NCBI GenBank assembly: GCA_017934745.1
Contig: JAGBIY010000009.1
Coordinates: forward strand, 62,001 to 126,000
Source: Treponema sp.
GTDB lineage: Bacteria; Spirochaetota; Spirochaetia; Treponematales; Treponemataceae
Reading direction: 5' to 3'
DNA length: 64,000 bases
The stretch's first letter is position 1, and each line of letters begins with the position of its first letter. A program made the position numbers and the translations under genes. Shown here piece after piece: positions 24,280 through 33,544 of the stretch. The notes beneath the pieces were generated by a model that did not search any database, was not told where the DNA came from, and was given only the letters and a program-made list of their open reading frames with translations.

Positions 24280-26037
24280 ATGATATTTAACACAAAAACG
24301 TACAAGACTCAAACAAAAATTTTTTCAATATCGGTGCTCATCTTCGTATTGGCAGTTTCCGCCATCCTAATACTGTTCGGCTCCAGAAGCTCGTTCAACA
24401 AAACAGTGGGGAACGAACTGGAGCAGCTTGCCACGATGAAGAAACTGGACTTCGAGGGAAAGCTCAACAGCCAAATCGCGCTCGCCCTGCAGATGACGAA
24501 ATCCCCTGTCTTCAAGAGGTACATAGCGGAACCGGAAAACGAATCATTCAAAAACGAGGCGATGAGTGAAGTCGCCGCATACGAGGAATCGTTTCTGGGG
24601 CACAGCTCGTTCTGGTGCGCCGACGCGACGAAGGAATTCTACTCGGACAGGAAGTTCTCCTACATCGTCGACCCGGACAAGCCGAGCGAATACTGGTACA
24701 AGATGACGCTCGACTCTGAGGACGACTTCAACTTCAACATAAACTACAACCCGGACTTGAAAGTGACTAACCTGTGGCTGAACGCGGTCGTGAGGAACGG
24801 AAGCGGAAAGGCAATAGGCGTTGCGGGGACGGGAGTTCCACTTGACGGATTCATCGACGGGGTGTACGCGGACATGGCGAAAGACGCGACGATGTACCTG
24901 TTCAACGGCGCGAACGAGATAACTGGCGCGCTGGACAAGAGCCTGGTCGAATCAAAAAAGCTCATAACGGAGGCGATTTCAGAACTTAAAGGCAGGGAAA
25001 GCGACCTCATCACGATGGACATGGCGAAAATCACGACGAATTCTGGAATCTACGTCGTGAAGAACCTGCCGTCGGTCAACTGGAGAATCATCATCTTCAA
25101 GCCGTTCACAATCAGGAACCTGATGTTCAACTCCTACACGTTCGTCTCGTCCCTCCTCATCGCGATTACGGTAGCCCTCCTCACAGTCTTCAACATATTC
25201 ATATCGAGGATTCTCAAATCGATGGGGGCCGTCATCAGGACGACGCACGACGAGGCGACGAAGCAGAAGTCGATTGTCTCGAACGTCAGACGGGCTGTAA
25301 AGGCGAACGTCAACTCGATAGCGAACTTCGGGGAACTCATGTCGGAGCAGGCGGCGACCATAGAAGAGAGCGAGGCGCACATAACGGAGCTGATAAACCA
25401 GGTGCAGTCGCTCGAAAACCTCAGGCGGAATTCCACGGAGAACACCAGGAATCTGGAGAAAAGCTCGCAGGTGGGAGCCGAGCACATCGAAGAGCTTCAG
25501 GAAAAAATAAAGAAAATCGAGAAGTGCACGGAGAGGCTCGACTCAGCGAACGACTTGATTTCGTCGGTGACGGACCAGACCGCGCTCGTGGCGATAAACG
25601 CGGCAATCGAGGCCGCGCACGCAGGAGAGATGGGTGCCGGATTCGCGGTTGTCGCGAGGGAAATCAGGCAGCTTGCCGAAAAATCGAAGGAACATGAAGA
25701 GGAAGTTCTCAATTCAATAGAAGAGATGAACCAAATGGTGAAGATGATGAGCGAATATTCCGCGACGGTAAGGGATTCGTTCAGCAACATCGTGGAGAAT
25801 TCGGGAAAGGTCGGAGCGAACTTCATGGAAATGTCGGAATCGATAGAGCAGCAGGCGACAATCGGGCAGACGATAAGCTCCAACCTCAAGGCGATAACCG
25901 AGAGCGTGGAGAAGACGACGAGCGAATTCGACTTCATGAAAGTGGAGAACGAAAGCGTCGCCACCGACATCGAAAAAGTCGCGGGAAATTCCGAAGTGCT
26001 TCTCAATTCCGCGGAAAAGGCACTTCGGAAAATATAA
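24280..26037 (+). CDS. Methyl-accepting chemotaxis protein with Cache-type sensor
   Basis: The 585-residue receptor has a transmembrane helix near the N-terminus (FSISVLIFVLAVSAILILF), an extracellular domain of about 250 residues, a second transmembrane helix (FVSSLLIAITVALLTVFNIF) and a cytoplasmic coiled coil. The sensor has double-Cache features such as EYWYKMTL and NAVVRNGSGKAIGVAGTGVP. The signalling tip is VTDQTALVAINAAIEAAHAG, which contacts CheA and CheW. There is no obvious HAMP domain between the second helix and the coiled coil beyond a short linker. Its ligand is unknown. The start at 24280 has only a weak ribosome site; upstream in-frame codons precede the promoter region. Confidence 0.92.
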   Translation: MIFNTKTYKTQTKIFSISVLIFVLAVSAILILFGSRSSFNKTVGNELEQLATMKKLDFEGKLNSQIALALQMTKSPVFKRYIAEPENESFKNEAMSEVAAYEESFLGHSSFWCADATKEFYSDRKFSYIVDPDKPSEYWYKMTLDSEDDFNFNINYNPDLKVTNLWLNAVVRNGSGKAIGVAGTGVPLDGFIDGVYADMAKDATMYLFNGANEITGALDKSLVESKKLITEAISELKGRESDLITMDMAKITTNSGIYVVKNLPSVNWRIIIFKPFTIRNLMFNSYTFVSSLLIAITVALLTVFNIFISRILKSMGAVIRTTHDEATKQKSIVSNVRRAVKANVNSIANFGELMSEQAATIEESEAHITELINQVQSLENLRRNSTENTRNLEKSSQVGAEHIEELQEKIKKIEKCTERLDSANDLISSVTDQTALVAINAAIEAAHAGEMGAGFAVVAREIRQLAEKSKEHEEEVLNSIEEMNQMVKMMSEYSATVRDSFSNIVENSGKVGANFMEMSESIEQQATIGQTISSNLKAITESVEKTTSEFDFMKVENESVATDIEKVAGNSEVLLNSAEKALRKI

Positions 26038-26044
26038 GAAGCCG

Positions 26045-27784
26045 CTATTCCACGACGAACGTCTTCACACCGGAGAAATCGCATTCGGAGGCGTTCGTCA
26101 CCTCCCCCATCTCGTCGTCATGGAAAACCACGAACGTCACCCCGCTGAATTTTATGTGGTGATGGGGATATCCTTCCTCTGCGTACAAAAGATACGTGTT
26201 CTGCCTCGCCCTGTAGATGTCGCAGTCCGAGATTTCCACGTCGTGGAAGACGGCCGGCGTGTCGGCCTTTCCATAAGTGCTGGCGGTTGAACCATCTTTG
26301 TAGTCGGTGGACAGGAGGAAAGTCTGGTACACGTCGCCCATCGCGTTCCTGAAGCATTTCACGTCGCAGACTTCGCCGCCGTTCGCCGGATTGCTCTTCA
26401 CCCGGAACGGAATGTTCGACCAGTTGAAGATGTTGTCGTGTATCGAAACGCCACTTATGCCAAGTGCCGTGTGGCTTCCGAAAGCGACGCCTCCGTGTCC
26501 GTTCCTGAAATGGTTGCCGAAAATCCTCACGTTTGAAACGCCCTTTTCTCCGGTAGTGGAAGCCGCCTTTCCCACGCCCGCGCTGAACACGACGGAATCG
26601 TCTCCAGTGTCGAAAAAGTTGTTCCAAATCCACGCGTTCTGGGAGCATATCAGGCCCACGCCGTCGCCGTTGGCGCAGTTGAAGGAGTGAACTTTTACGC
26701 CGGTCACGCCAATGTTCTCCGAATCGAGGATGTTTATCGTGTGGTTGGCAGGATTCACGAACGAAAGCCCCTCGATGAAAACGCCTGACGAATTCCTGAT
26801 TATGACCATCGTGCTTCTCGACGAGAATGCGAATTTCAGCTCTTCCTCGCTGGCGGACTCCCTCGTCTTTCCGATTCCTTCAAGGTACTTTTCGGCGCAG
26901 GAAGCGGCCAGAATTCCCCTTTCGTGCACGTTCTTCCTGGAGCCGGAAGCGAAGAGCGGAAAAACGAACAAGCCTGAATCGTTCTCTTTCGAGTACGAGG
27001 AGAAAGCGTTCCCCTCTGTCGGTTTTCCGTTAGACGAAGCGTACTTCCAGCCGTTCCCGTCGACAGTTCCGCTACCGACAATGCGAATGTTCTTCGCTCC
27101 GTCGGCGTTTATCAAGCCGAAATAGCGGCGGTCGGTGTAGTACTTGTACATGAGGAAGCCGAAATCGTAGTTCTCGGCGAACGGAGACGACTTCAGCACA
27201 CCGTCGATTTTCAGCGTCATGTCGCTCTTCAATTTTATGGAGCCGCAGACGAAAACGCCCTCTGGAACCAGCACCGTTCCGTTCTTCTGGCATTTCTTTA
27301 TTGCCTTCTGAATCGCCTTTGTGTTCTTCTCAATCGCCTTGACGGAATCAAGCTCCCCCGGCACGGCTCCGAAACTCGTCACATCGAGGACTTTCCCGGC
27401 ACTCTGCGTCTTCACCGAAATCTCGCTTCCGCCAACATTCACTTTGTATTCCGTGGAACTCTCAAGTCCGCTGAATTTGTAGAAATTCCTCCGAGTCCGA
27501 ACCATCTTCCTTCCAGCGACTTCCTCGAATTTTCCGTCGTAGTAGCCGTAGAATTCTTCGAGCAAGGAAGAAACAAGGCTGTTCGATTTTCCCGCGTTCT
27601 CCTCGACAGACTCGCATTTTTTCCCATTGAGCAGAACCGGAATTTCATCGTCGGAATCAGAATCCCAAGAGACGAAAATTTCATCAGAAGAGACATGGCG
27701 AAGCTCCAGGTTCTCCACGTTTTTTCCAAAAGAGCAGGCGGCCGCAAAAGCGAAAGCGACACCCATCATAAGCTTTCTTCTCAC
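26045..27784 (-). CDS. Secreted GH28 polygalacturonase-like enzyme
   Basis: GH28 enzymes hydrolyse galacturonide links in pectin. The 579-residue protein has an N-terminal signal (LMMGVAFAFAAACSFG), a fibronectin-III-like region (about 20-115) and a right-handed beta-helix. The GH28 catalytic motifs appear in order: NGDGVGL (for NTDG), TGDDSVVF (GDD), NGHGGVAFG (GHG) and FRVKS (RIK). The GTG start at 27784 follows GGGAG by about six bases. It is the last gene of an operon with a DUF2135-like protein and a SPOR-domain protein. Pectin use is known for some rumen treponemes; substrate here is inferred. Confidence 0.92.
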   Translation of the reverse strand: MRRKLMMGVAFAFAAACSFGKNVENLELRHVSSDEIFVSWDSDSDDEIPVLLNGKKCESVEENAGKSNSLVSSLLEEFYGYYDGKFEEVAGRKMVRTRRNFYKFSGLESSTEYKVNVGGSEISVKTQSAGKVLDVTSFGAVPGELDSVKAIEKNTKAIQKAIKKCQKNGTVLVPEGVFVCGSIKLKSDMTLKIDGVLKSSPFAENYDFGFLMYKYYTDRRYFGLINADGAKNIRIVGSGTVDGNGWKYASSNGKPTEGNAFSSYSKENDSGLFVFPLFASGSRKNVHERGILAASCAEKYLEGIGKTRESASEEELKFAFSSRSTMVIIRNSSGVFIEGLSFVNPANHTINILDSENIGVTGVKVHSFNCANGDGVGLICSQNAWIWNNFFDTGDDSVVFSAGVGKAASTTGEKGVSNVRIFGNHFRNGHGGVAFGSHTALGISGVSIHDNIFNWSNIPFRVKSNPANGGEVCDVKCFRNAMGDVYQTFLLSTDYKDGSTASTYGKADTPAVFHDVEISDCDIYRARQNTYLLYAEEGYPHHHIKFSGVTFVVFHDDEMGEVTNASECDFSGVKTFVVE

Positions 27785-27794
27785 ACTTTTCTCC

Positions 27795-28604
27795 CTACAT
27801 TCTCTCGTTCGATATCGTGTTGAACTCGACAATCTCGTTTCCGTTCACGATGTCGAAGACGTGCCACAAGACACCGCGCCTGTTTCGGGGGACGGAGAAA
27901 GTCGCGACCAGTTCGTTGTTCACGAAGACGCGCACCTGCGCGCCGGATGCGGAAAGCCGCGCGCTGTCGGGGTAGCCCCTGTCGCTGTAGTTCAGGACGT
28001 AGTACGAGTACCTCTCGGACGAATCGATGTCGCGCACGGTTACAGTCTCCGGGCCGAAACTCGACGTGTCGTCGTGGTCCAAAGAGAGGTTCCCGGAATT
28101 CATGTTGCTGTAGTAGACGTGCTGGAAGCTCGACGTTATGTGAGAATCCAAATCATCGGGAAATTCGCCCCAGTCGAGGACGATTTTTATGCGCTCGTAG
28201 TCCACCGACGGCGGCATGGAAACTTGCGGGTTGGAAGCGATTTCACCGTCCTCAACCACGACGTTCACTACGGTGCGGGCGAACTCCCCCTCCTTGGAAA
28301 TCGTGACGCGGTGGCTTCCGTCGTCCACTCCGTCGGGGAGCGGAGCCTTGCCCTCGTCGTTCGTCACGGTCTTCCAGCGGTCGTCTATGTCCACGTCGGC
28401 CTTGGCGATTGGCGTGCCGGTGTCGCTGTTCTTCACGAGTATGAATCTTTTTTCGGGGTCGGCGGGAAGAAGCTCGCTTTTACGCTGGACTTCCACGCTG
28501 CCGTCGGTCTTCACATGTATGTTTATCTCAAGCTGCCTTTTTTCGGCGAAAGCGAGCGTCATCGAAAAAGCGAAGAAAGCTGCGAATATTCTCTTCAACA
28601 TCAT
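27795..28604 (-). CDS. Secreted DUF2135/YfaP-like protein
   Basis: The 269-residue product has a signal peptide (ending SMTLAFA), a short carboxypeptidase-regulatory-like beta domain (VKNSDTGTPIAKADVDIDDR...), and a C-terminal domain with LDWGEFPDDLDSHI and YSYYVLNYSDRGYP, which resembles YfaP/DUF2135 domains found in surface-associated bacterial proteins. Its ATG overlaps the stop of the SPOR gene (ATGATG), and it lies 10 bases before the GH28 gene, so the three are coexpressed. Function is unknown. Confidence 0.75.
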   Translation of the reverse strand: MMLKRIFAAFFAFSMTLAFAEKRQLEINIHVKTDGSVEVQRKSELLPADPEKRFILVKNSDTGTPIAKADVDIDDRWKTVTNDEGKAPLPDGVDDGSHRVTISKEGEFARTVVNVVVEDGEIASNPQVSMPPSVDYERIKIVLDWGEFPDDLDSHITSSFQHVYYSNMNSGNLSLDHDDTSSFGPETVTVRDIDSSERYSYYVLNYSDRGYPDSARLSASGAQVRVFVNNELVATFSVPRNRRGVLWHVFDIVNGNEIVEFNTISNERM

Positions 28605-29569
28605 TTTGCATCCTCAACAGAAGAAATCTCAGAATCGGAGTTTTCCACAGTCTTGACTTCCACGTCCTCAATCGGAGGCACGTCGGAGGAAGAATTCGTG
28701 TCTTCAGGCGAAGGCTCCGAGGCAACGGCGGGATTCGCAGTTTCTTCTGAAACTGCGGTTTCAGAAGACGCTGCGGGTTCAGACGGATTTTCACTTTCAG
28801 AAGACGCTGTGGAATCAGAAGGCTCCGTTTCGGAAGAAGGCGCAGTGGCGGAAGAACTCTCAGTTTCGGACGGCGTGGCAGGAAGAGGCTCAGAGGCAGG
28901 ATTTTCGGCAGATGAAGAAGCAGGAAGAGCAGAGGAATCAAGGGATTTTTGAAGAAGAGCTTCTCCGTTCTCTTCCAGCGTTTTCAACTCGGTTGCGCTC
29001 TGCCCATCTCCAACCGACAAACTCATGGAATCCGCGCTACGCTCCGTCTCGTCGATGTTCACGTTCACCTTTATGAGCCGGTCGTCGCTGTTTATCTCGA
29101 AACGCTGCTTCTCCTCGCCGGTGACGCTCACCACGACGGTCTGGCTCACAGGAGCTGGGCGTGAAGGAGGCTCCTGCACAGCCGCATTTCCTTCCGGGTT
29201 CCGGTTGCGGACTACGACCTGCCTGTCCAGCGGAACATTCTCCCCGACCCTTCTTCCGTCGGACTCGCAGCACCACAAGTCGCTCAAGCCCAGCCTCTTT
29301 ATGCTGTCCTTGGACAAAAATTCGTTGCGCTTGGAAGTCGCCTCCCTTTTCTGTACGAACGATTCGGAAAAAAGCACCCTGTACAGTTTCTCGTTTCCAA
29401 TTCTCTCAACTTCCGAAACGAACACGTCGAAGCCTTCGACAGACAAAACCCGCGCCCTCTCCTTCGCCTTGTCCAGATTTTTGAACGAGCCCATGCAGAC
29501 ATACCAGCCGTCGGCGAAGGCGGCAACGGAAAGCAGCGAAGAGACCAAAAAAGCAAGACATTTCTTCAT
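28601..29569 (-). CDS. SPOR-domain protein with long Ser/Glu/Pro tail
   Basis: A signal peptide (MKKCLAFLVSSLLSVAAFA) is followed by a SPOR-like domain, DGWYVCMGSFKNLDKAKERA to YRVLFSESFVQKREA (about 20-90). SPOR domains bind glycan strands stripped of stem peptides. From about residue 200 the protein is a low-complexity run of Ser, Glu, Ala, Pro and Thr (SSETEPSDSTASSES) of over 100 residues. The ATG at 29569 follows GGGGGAG; earlier in-frame codons lack a site. It overlaps the next gene by four bases. Confidence 0.8.
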   Translation of the reverse strand: MKKCLAFLVSSLLSVAAFADGWYVCMGSFKNLDKAKERARVLSVEGFDVFVSEVERIGNEKLYRVLFSESFVQKREATSKRNEFLSKDSIKRLGLSDLWCCESDGRRVGENVPLDRQVVVRNRNPEGNAAVQEPPSRPAPVSQTVVVSVTGEEKQRFEINSDDRLIKVNVNIDETERSADSMSLSVGDGQSATELKTLEENGEALLQKSLDSSALPASSSAENPASEPLPATPSETESSSATAPSSETEPSDSTASSESENPSEPAASSETAVSEETANPAVASEPSPEDTNSSSDVPPIEDVEVKTVENSDSEISSVEDAK

Positions 29570-29606
29570 TTTCTCCCCCATTTTTGAAATTTTTGTAATC
29601 AAAAAA

Positions 29607-29662
29607 AAATGGCCACAGGGCGCAAACGAAAATCTTCATAATCCGTAGCGGAGTGACCATTT
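29607..29662 (-). terminator. Probable terminator between asd and the SPOR operon
   Basis: On the minus strand AAATGGTCAC pairs with GTGGCCATTT (10 bp, one U-G pair) across a 36-base loop, followed by a run of T. It lies about 20 bases after the asd stop and 38 bases before the SPOR start. The large loop makes it less certain than the other terminators here. Confidence 0.6.
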
Positions 29663-29682
29663 CTGTAATCTAACATCAAAGA

Positions 29683-30786
29683 CTAGAGATTGTCGAAGAA
29701 TCCCTTCGCCTTCAAAAGCTCGGCGTTCAGGATTCCTCCCATCGCGGCTCCCCTCTTCGTGTTGTGGCTGAGCGCGACGAATTTCACGTCGAACACGTTG
29801 CACTTTCTGAGGCGGCCGAGCACGCACGCCATTCCGTTCTCAGTCTCCCTGTCGCGGCGAGGCTGCGGGCGATTCTCCTCAGTCCTGTAGACAATCGGGT
29901 GCTTCGGAGCGGACGGCAAATCAAGCTCCTGCGGAACAGAAGTGAAGTTCTCCCAGACCTTCAAGATTTCCTCGATTGAAGGCTTCTTGTCCTCCGGCAA
30001 ATCGAATTCGAGGTTCACAGTCGCAGTGTGTCCGTCGATGACAGGAACTCTCGTACAAGTAGAAGAAACGACAGGAAGAACCGCGTTCTCGATTTTTCCG
30101 TCCTTCACGGTTCCCAAAATCTTCAGGCACTCTTTTTCAGTCTTCTCCTCTTCTCCGCCGATGTAAGGTACGATGTTGTCAATCATGTCGAACGAGGCGA
30201 CTCCCGGATAGCCCGCGCCGGAAACGGCCTGCAGCGTCGTGACAATCATGCGCTTGACCGGGTATCCGGCCTGCTGCAACGCGAAGAGCGGCATCATGTA
30301 TGTCTGGAGAGAGCAGTTCGGTTTTACGGCGATGAAGCCTTTGTCCCAGCCGTGGTGCTTCTGCTGCTCCTTGATTACGTCGAGGTGCTTGAAGTTGATT
30401 TCAGGAATCAACATCGGAACGTCCTCCGTCCATCTGTTCGCGGAAGCGTTCGAGACGACAGGGATTCCCTCTGCGGCGTACGCGGCCTCCAGTGCCTTGA
30501 TTTCGTCCTTTCCCATCTCAAGCGCGGAGAAGACGAATTTGCATTTTCCCAAGGCGAGCTTCGCGTCGTTCGCGTCCTGCACGGTCAACGAGGCGACAGC
30601 GGCCGGAATGTCCGCTCCGATGAGCCAGCGGTTGGCAACGGCGTCCTTGTAGAGTTTTCCGGCAGAGCGTGGAGAGGCCGCCACATAAGTGACCTCGAAC
30701 CACGGATGATTTTCCAAAAGCTTGATGTAACGCTGACCGACCATTCCAGTCGCGCCCAAGACTCCAACACTGATTTTGTCTGACAT
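29683..30786 (-). CDS. asd: Aspartate-semialdehyde dehydrogenase, archaeal/fungal type
   Basis: Asd reduces aspartyl phosphate to the semialdehyde that feeds lysine and threonine synthesis. The 367-residue product has the NADP-binding VGVLGATGMVGQRYIKLL, the catalytic Cys in AVKPNCSLQTYMMPL, and the C-terminal ENRPQPRRDRE and LSHNTKRGAAMGG. These match the archaeal/fungal subclass rather than the enterobacterial form. It starts 38 bases after dapA with no terminator between, so dapA-asd is an operon. Confidence 0.95.
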   Translation of the reverse strand: MSDKISVGVLGATGMVGQRYIKLLENHPWFEVTYVAASPRSAGKLYKDAVANRWLIGADIPAAVASLTVQDANDAKLALGKCKFVFSALEMGKDEIKALEAAYAAEGIPVVSNASANRWTEDVPMLIPEINFKHLDVIKEQQKHHGWDKGFIAVKPNCSLQTYMMPLFALQQAGYPVKRMIVTTLQAVSGAGYPGVASFDMIDNIVPYIGGEEEKTEKECLKILGTVKDGKIENAVLPVVSSTCTRVPVIDGHTATVNLEFDLPEDKKPSIEEILKVWENFTSVPQELDLPSAPKHPIVYRTEENRPQPRRDRETENGMACVLGRLRKCNVFDVKFVALSHNTKRGAAMGGILNAELLKAKGFFDNL

Positions 30787-30824
30787 ATTTTTCTCCTAAA
30801 AATGCGTTGTCGCGAACGAAAGGC

Positions 30825-31739
30825 TTAAAGACCGCAGTCGGCGATAGCCTTCTCGATGATTTTCTTGGCCTCGTCGGTGACTTCAACGAGAGGCAGGCGG
30901 ACGGCACCGGCTTTCCTTCCGACTCCGCCCTTGAAATTCATGGCGTACTTTATTGAAGTCGGGTTTCCGTCGACGAATGCGGCCTTGAAGAACGGCAGCA
31001 GGCGGTAGTGGATTTTCTGCGCGGCGGCGAAGTTTCCGTCGAACGCGGCGTGCACCATCTCGACCACGAGCGAAGGCGCGAGGTTGGAGACGACAGACAC
31101 GACACCGTCGCCGCCGATTCCAATCAAAGGCAGAGTCAAGCCGTCGTCACCGCTCAACACGGCGAAGTCAGGCTTCGAGAGTTTTATATCGTGGATTACG
31201 TCCATCATCTGGTTCACGTTTCCGGAAGCTTCCTTCACGCCGATGATGTTCGGAAGCTCGGCGATTCTCTTCAATGTTGAAGTCGGAATGTTCTTTCCGG
31301 TGCGTCCCTGGATGTTGTAGACCAGAACAGGGATTCCGACCTTGGAAACTGCGGCGAAATGCTGGTAGACACCTTCGTCGCTCGGCTTGTTGTAGTACGG
31401 AGTGACGACGAGGGCGACATCCGCTCCGAGGGCCTTGGCGCGCTCGGTGTAGCGCACGGCGTCTTTCGTGTTGTTGCTTCCGGTTCCAATCATCACGGGA
31501 ACTTTTTTTCCAGTCTTCTCCGAGAATTTCTTCACTTCCTCAATCGCAATCTTGATGAGTTTCTCTTCCTCGTCCTCTTCAAGACACGGAGTCTCGCCAG
31601 TCGTTCCCAAAGGGGCAATCGCGTCGATTCCACTCTCAAGCTGGAAGATGACATTTCCCCTGAAACCTTCGTAATCCACAGAACCATCAGCGTTCATAGG
31701 AGTGACCATTGCGGTTATCGCACCACGCAGTTTGACCAT
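30825..31739 (-). CDS. dapA: 4-hydroxy-tetrahydrodipicolinate synthase
   Basis: DapA condenses pyruvate with aspartate semialdehyde. The 304-residue protein has APLGTTGETPCL for substrate binding, VTPYYNKPSDEGVYQHF, Tyr141 in LVYNIQGRTG and the Schiff-base Lys169 in IIGVKEASGN. The usual YNVPGRT reads YNIQGRT here. GAGGT lies six bases before the ATG at 31739; the longer frame starts inside the promoter region. It heads the dapA-asd operon. Confidence 0.95.
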   Translation of the reverse strand: MVKLRGAITAMVTPMNADGSVDYEGFRGNVIFQLESGIDAIAPLGTTGETPCLEEDEEEKLIKIAIEEVKKFSEKTGKKVPVMIGTGSNNTKDAVRYTERAKALGADVALVVTPYYNKPSDEGVYQHFAAVSKVGIPVLVYNIQGRTGKNIPTSTLKRIAELPNIIGVKEASGNVNQMMDVIHDIKLSKPDFAVLSGDDGLTLPLIGIGGDGVVSVVSNLAPSLVVEMVHAAFDGNFAAAQKIHYRLLPFFKAAFVDGNPTSIKYAMNFKGGVGRKAGAVRLPLVEVTDEAKKIIEKAIADCGL

Positions 31740-31891
31740 ATTTACCTCAACTTTTGATTTTTTATGCAATCAACGGAATCGATTTTATCGTTTTTGCAAG
31801 CCGTAAACAATGAGAGAAAAGAAGAGAGAATTTTTTATCTTAGCGTGTTATTATTCTGGAATCGAATTTTACTGACACAGGGGTCAAACAC

Positions 31892-32821
31892 ATGAAACCT
31901 ACACTTTTGGTGCTTGCGGCTGGAATGGGAAGCCGCTACGGCGGAGTGAAACAGATAGACGCTGTTGGAAAGAACGGGGAATGCCTCCTCGACTTCTCAA
32001 CGTTCGACGCTCGGAGAAGCGGATTCGGAAAAGTCGTCTTCATCATAAGGAAGGATATTGAGAAAGATTTCCGGGAGCGGCTTTTCGACAGGGTCGCGCG
32101 GAATTTCGACGCGGAGTACGTCTTCCAGACACCGACCGCGCTTTTGACGGAAGAAGAACAGAAGACGGCCGCGAAAACCGACAGGAAAAAGCCGTGGGGA
32201 ACGATTCACGCGGTTCTCTGCGCCAAAGAGAAAATCAACGAGCCTTTCGCGGTCATCAACGCCGACGACTACTACGGAAAGAACGGATTCGAGACGCTGG
32301 GAAAATACCTTTCTTCGATTTCCAACGACTGCACGGAGCACGCAATGGTCGGCTACGTCCTCGGAAAGACGATGAGCAGGAACGGTTCGGTGAGCCGGGG
32401 TGTCGCCTACACGGAGAACGGCTACCTCAACAAAATCGTCGAGAACACGAAAATCTACTACACCGGAGAAAATTTCAGCGGAGACGGAATCGAGTCGGAA
32501 CTGGACGGAAAAATCTACAAGCTCACAGGGAAAGAGACCGTGAGCATGAACCTCTTCGGCTTCTCCCCGAAAGCGTTCGAGCGGTTCGAGAAATACTGGG
32601 AGGACTTCAAGCGGACTTCCCTCTCGCTCCCCAAGGCGGAGGCACTGCTCCCAGTAGCGGCCAGCGACATCATCAAAAACGGAGAAGGCAAAATCAGAGT
32701 CTTCACGTCGGACGAGTCGTGGTTCGGAATGACGTACCCGGAAGACAAGCAGGTCGTGAAGGACGCGATTGCAAAGAAAATCAAAAGCGGATACTACCCG
32801 GAAATGCTCTGGGAAAAATAG
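31892..32821 (+). CDS. Nucleotidyltransferase (NTP-transferase family)
   Basis: The 309-residue protein has the sugar-nucleotidyltransferase P-loop-like start LLVLAAGMGSRYGGVKQID and the metal-binding NADDYYGKNGFE, with a later MNLFGFSPKAFERFEKYW segment. Members join an NTP to a sugar phosphate or similar acceptor, but the particular substrate is not evident. It opens a three-gene run with an FNT-type channel and a GH3 glycosidase, which suggests cell-wall or sugar recycling, though that is inference. Confidence 0.85.
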   Translation: MKPTLLVLAAGMGSRYGGVKQIDAVGKNGECLLDFSTFDARRSGFGKVVFIIRKDIEKDFRERLFDRVARNFDAEYVFQTPTALLTEEEQKTAAKTDRKKPWGTIHAVLCAKEKINEPFAVINADDYYGKNGFETLGKYLSSISNDCTEHAMVGYVLGKTMSRNGSVSRGVAYTENGYLNKIVENTKIYYTGENFSGDGIESELDGKIYKLTGKETVSMNLFGFSPKAFERFEKYWEDFKRTSLSLPKAEALLPVAASDIIKNGEGKIRVFTSDESWFGMTYPEDKQVVKDAIAKKIKSGYYPEMLWEK

Positions 32822-32848
32822 ATTTAATTAATGAAGGAAAAAAAAGAA

Positions 32849-33544
32849 ATGTTGAAGGATATAAAACTCTCAATCTTGTCAGGATTGATGATTACTGTAG
32901 GAAGTTCTGTCTACATGGCTTGCAGGACGATGGGGCTCACTTGGCTCGGTGCGATTTTGTTCGCGACGGGTCTTTTCACAATCTGCGTGTACGGATTCAA
33001 CTTGTACACGGGAAAAGTCGGCTACATCGCCTACAAGTTCTCAGACACAAAATACATCAGGTTCGTCGCACTTGTAGTCTGCTTCAATCTGATTTCCACG
33101 TTTCTCTTGGGAATCGTCATCGCGTACACTTACCCGAAAATCGGCGCAGAGGCGTTCAACGTCTACGTCCCAAAACTTGAGAACCCGCTCTTGAAGACGT
33201 TCATATCGGGCGCGTTCTGCGGACTCTTGATGTTCCTCGCGGTGGACACATGGAAGAAGAAGTTCTACATCGGCTGCTTCATCTTCGTTCCGGCCTTCAT
33301 CTTCGCGGGATTCGACCACTCAATCGCCAACAGCTTCTACAACGGAGCCTCTTTCGGCTTCACCCTACTCGACCAGCAAACGCAGGCTCTCGGCACGCTC
33401 AAGTTCTCTGTCGATTCGTTCGACTGCTTCTCGGTCAGGAACGCACTCGTCGTAGTCGTCACAGTCCTCGGAAACGCGCTCGGCGGAATGACTGTCCCGA
33501 TGCTCACCCGCGCGTGGGGAAAAGTCGAAGGCGAAAACGCATGA
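32849..33544 (+). CDS. Formate/nitrite transporter-family (FNT) channel
   Basis: The protein has six hydrophobic helices. The family motif around the conserved histidine reads FAGFDHSIANSFYNGASF, and the slit-forming segments are ILFATGLFTICVYGFNLYTG and ISGAFCGLLMFLAVD. FNT channels pass formate, nitrite, hydrosulphide or acetate-like anions; which one is not clear. The start at 32849 has AAGGA about ten bases upstream; the ATG at 32831 has none. Its stop overlaps the GH3 start (ATGA at 33541-33544). Confidence 0.88.
   Translation: MLKDIKLSILSGLMITVGSSVYMACRTMGLTWLGAILFATGLFTICVYGFNLYTGKVGYIAYKFSDTKYIRFVALVVCFNLISTFLLGIVIAYTYPKIGAEAFNVYVPKLENPLLKTFISGAFCGLLMFLAVDTWKKKFYIGCFIFVPAFIFAGFDHSIANSFYNGASFGFTLLDQQTQALGTLKFSVDSFDCFSVRNALVVVVTVLGNALGGMTVPMLTRAWGKVEGENA

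Noticed and set aside
27627..28952. 441-residue plus-strand frame
   Set aside because: It is antisense to three well-supported minus-strand genes (GH28, DUF2135-like, SPOR) and shows no domain.
33250..33540. N-terminal extension of the GH3 frame
   Set aside because: It overlaps the FNT gene, and the signal peptide begins at the coupled ATG at 33541.
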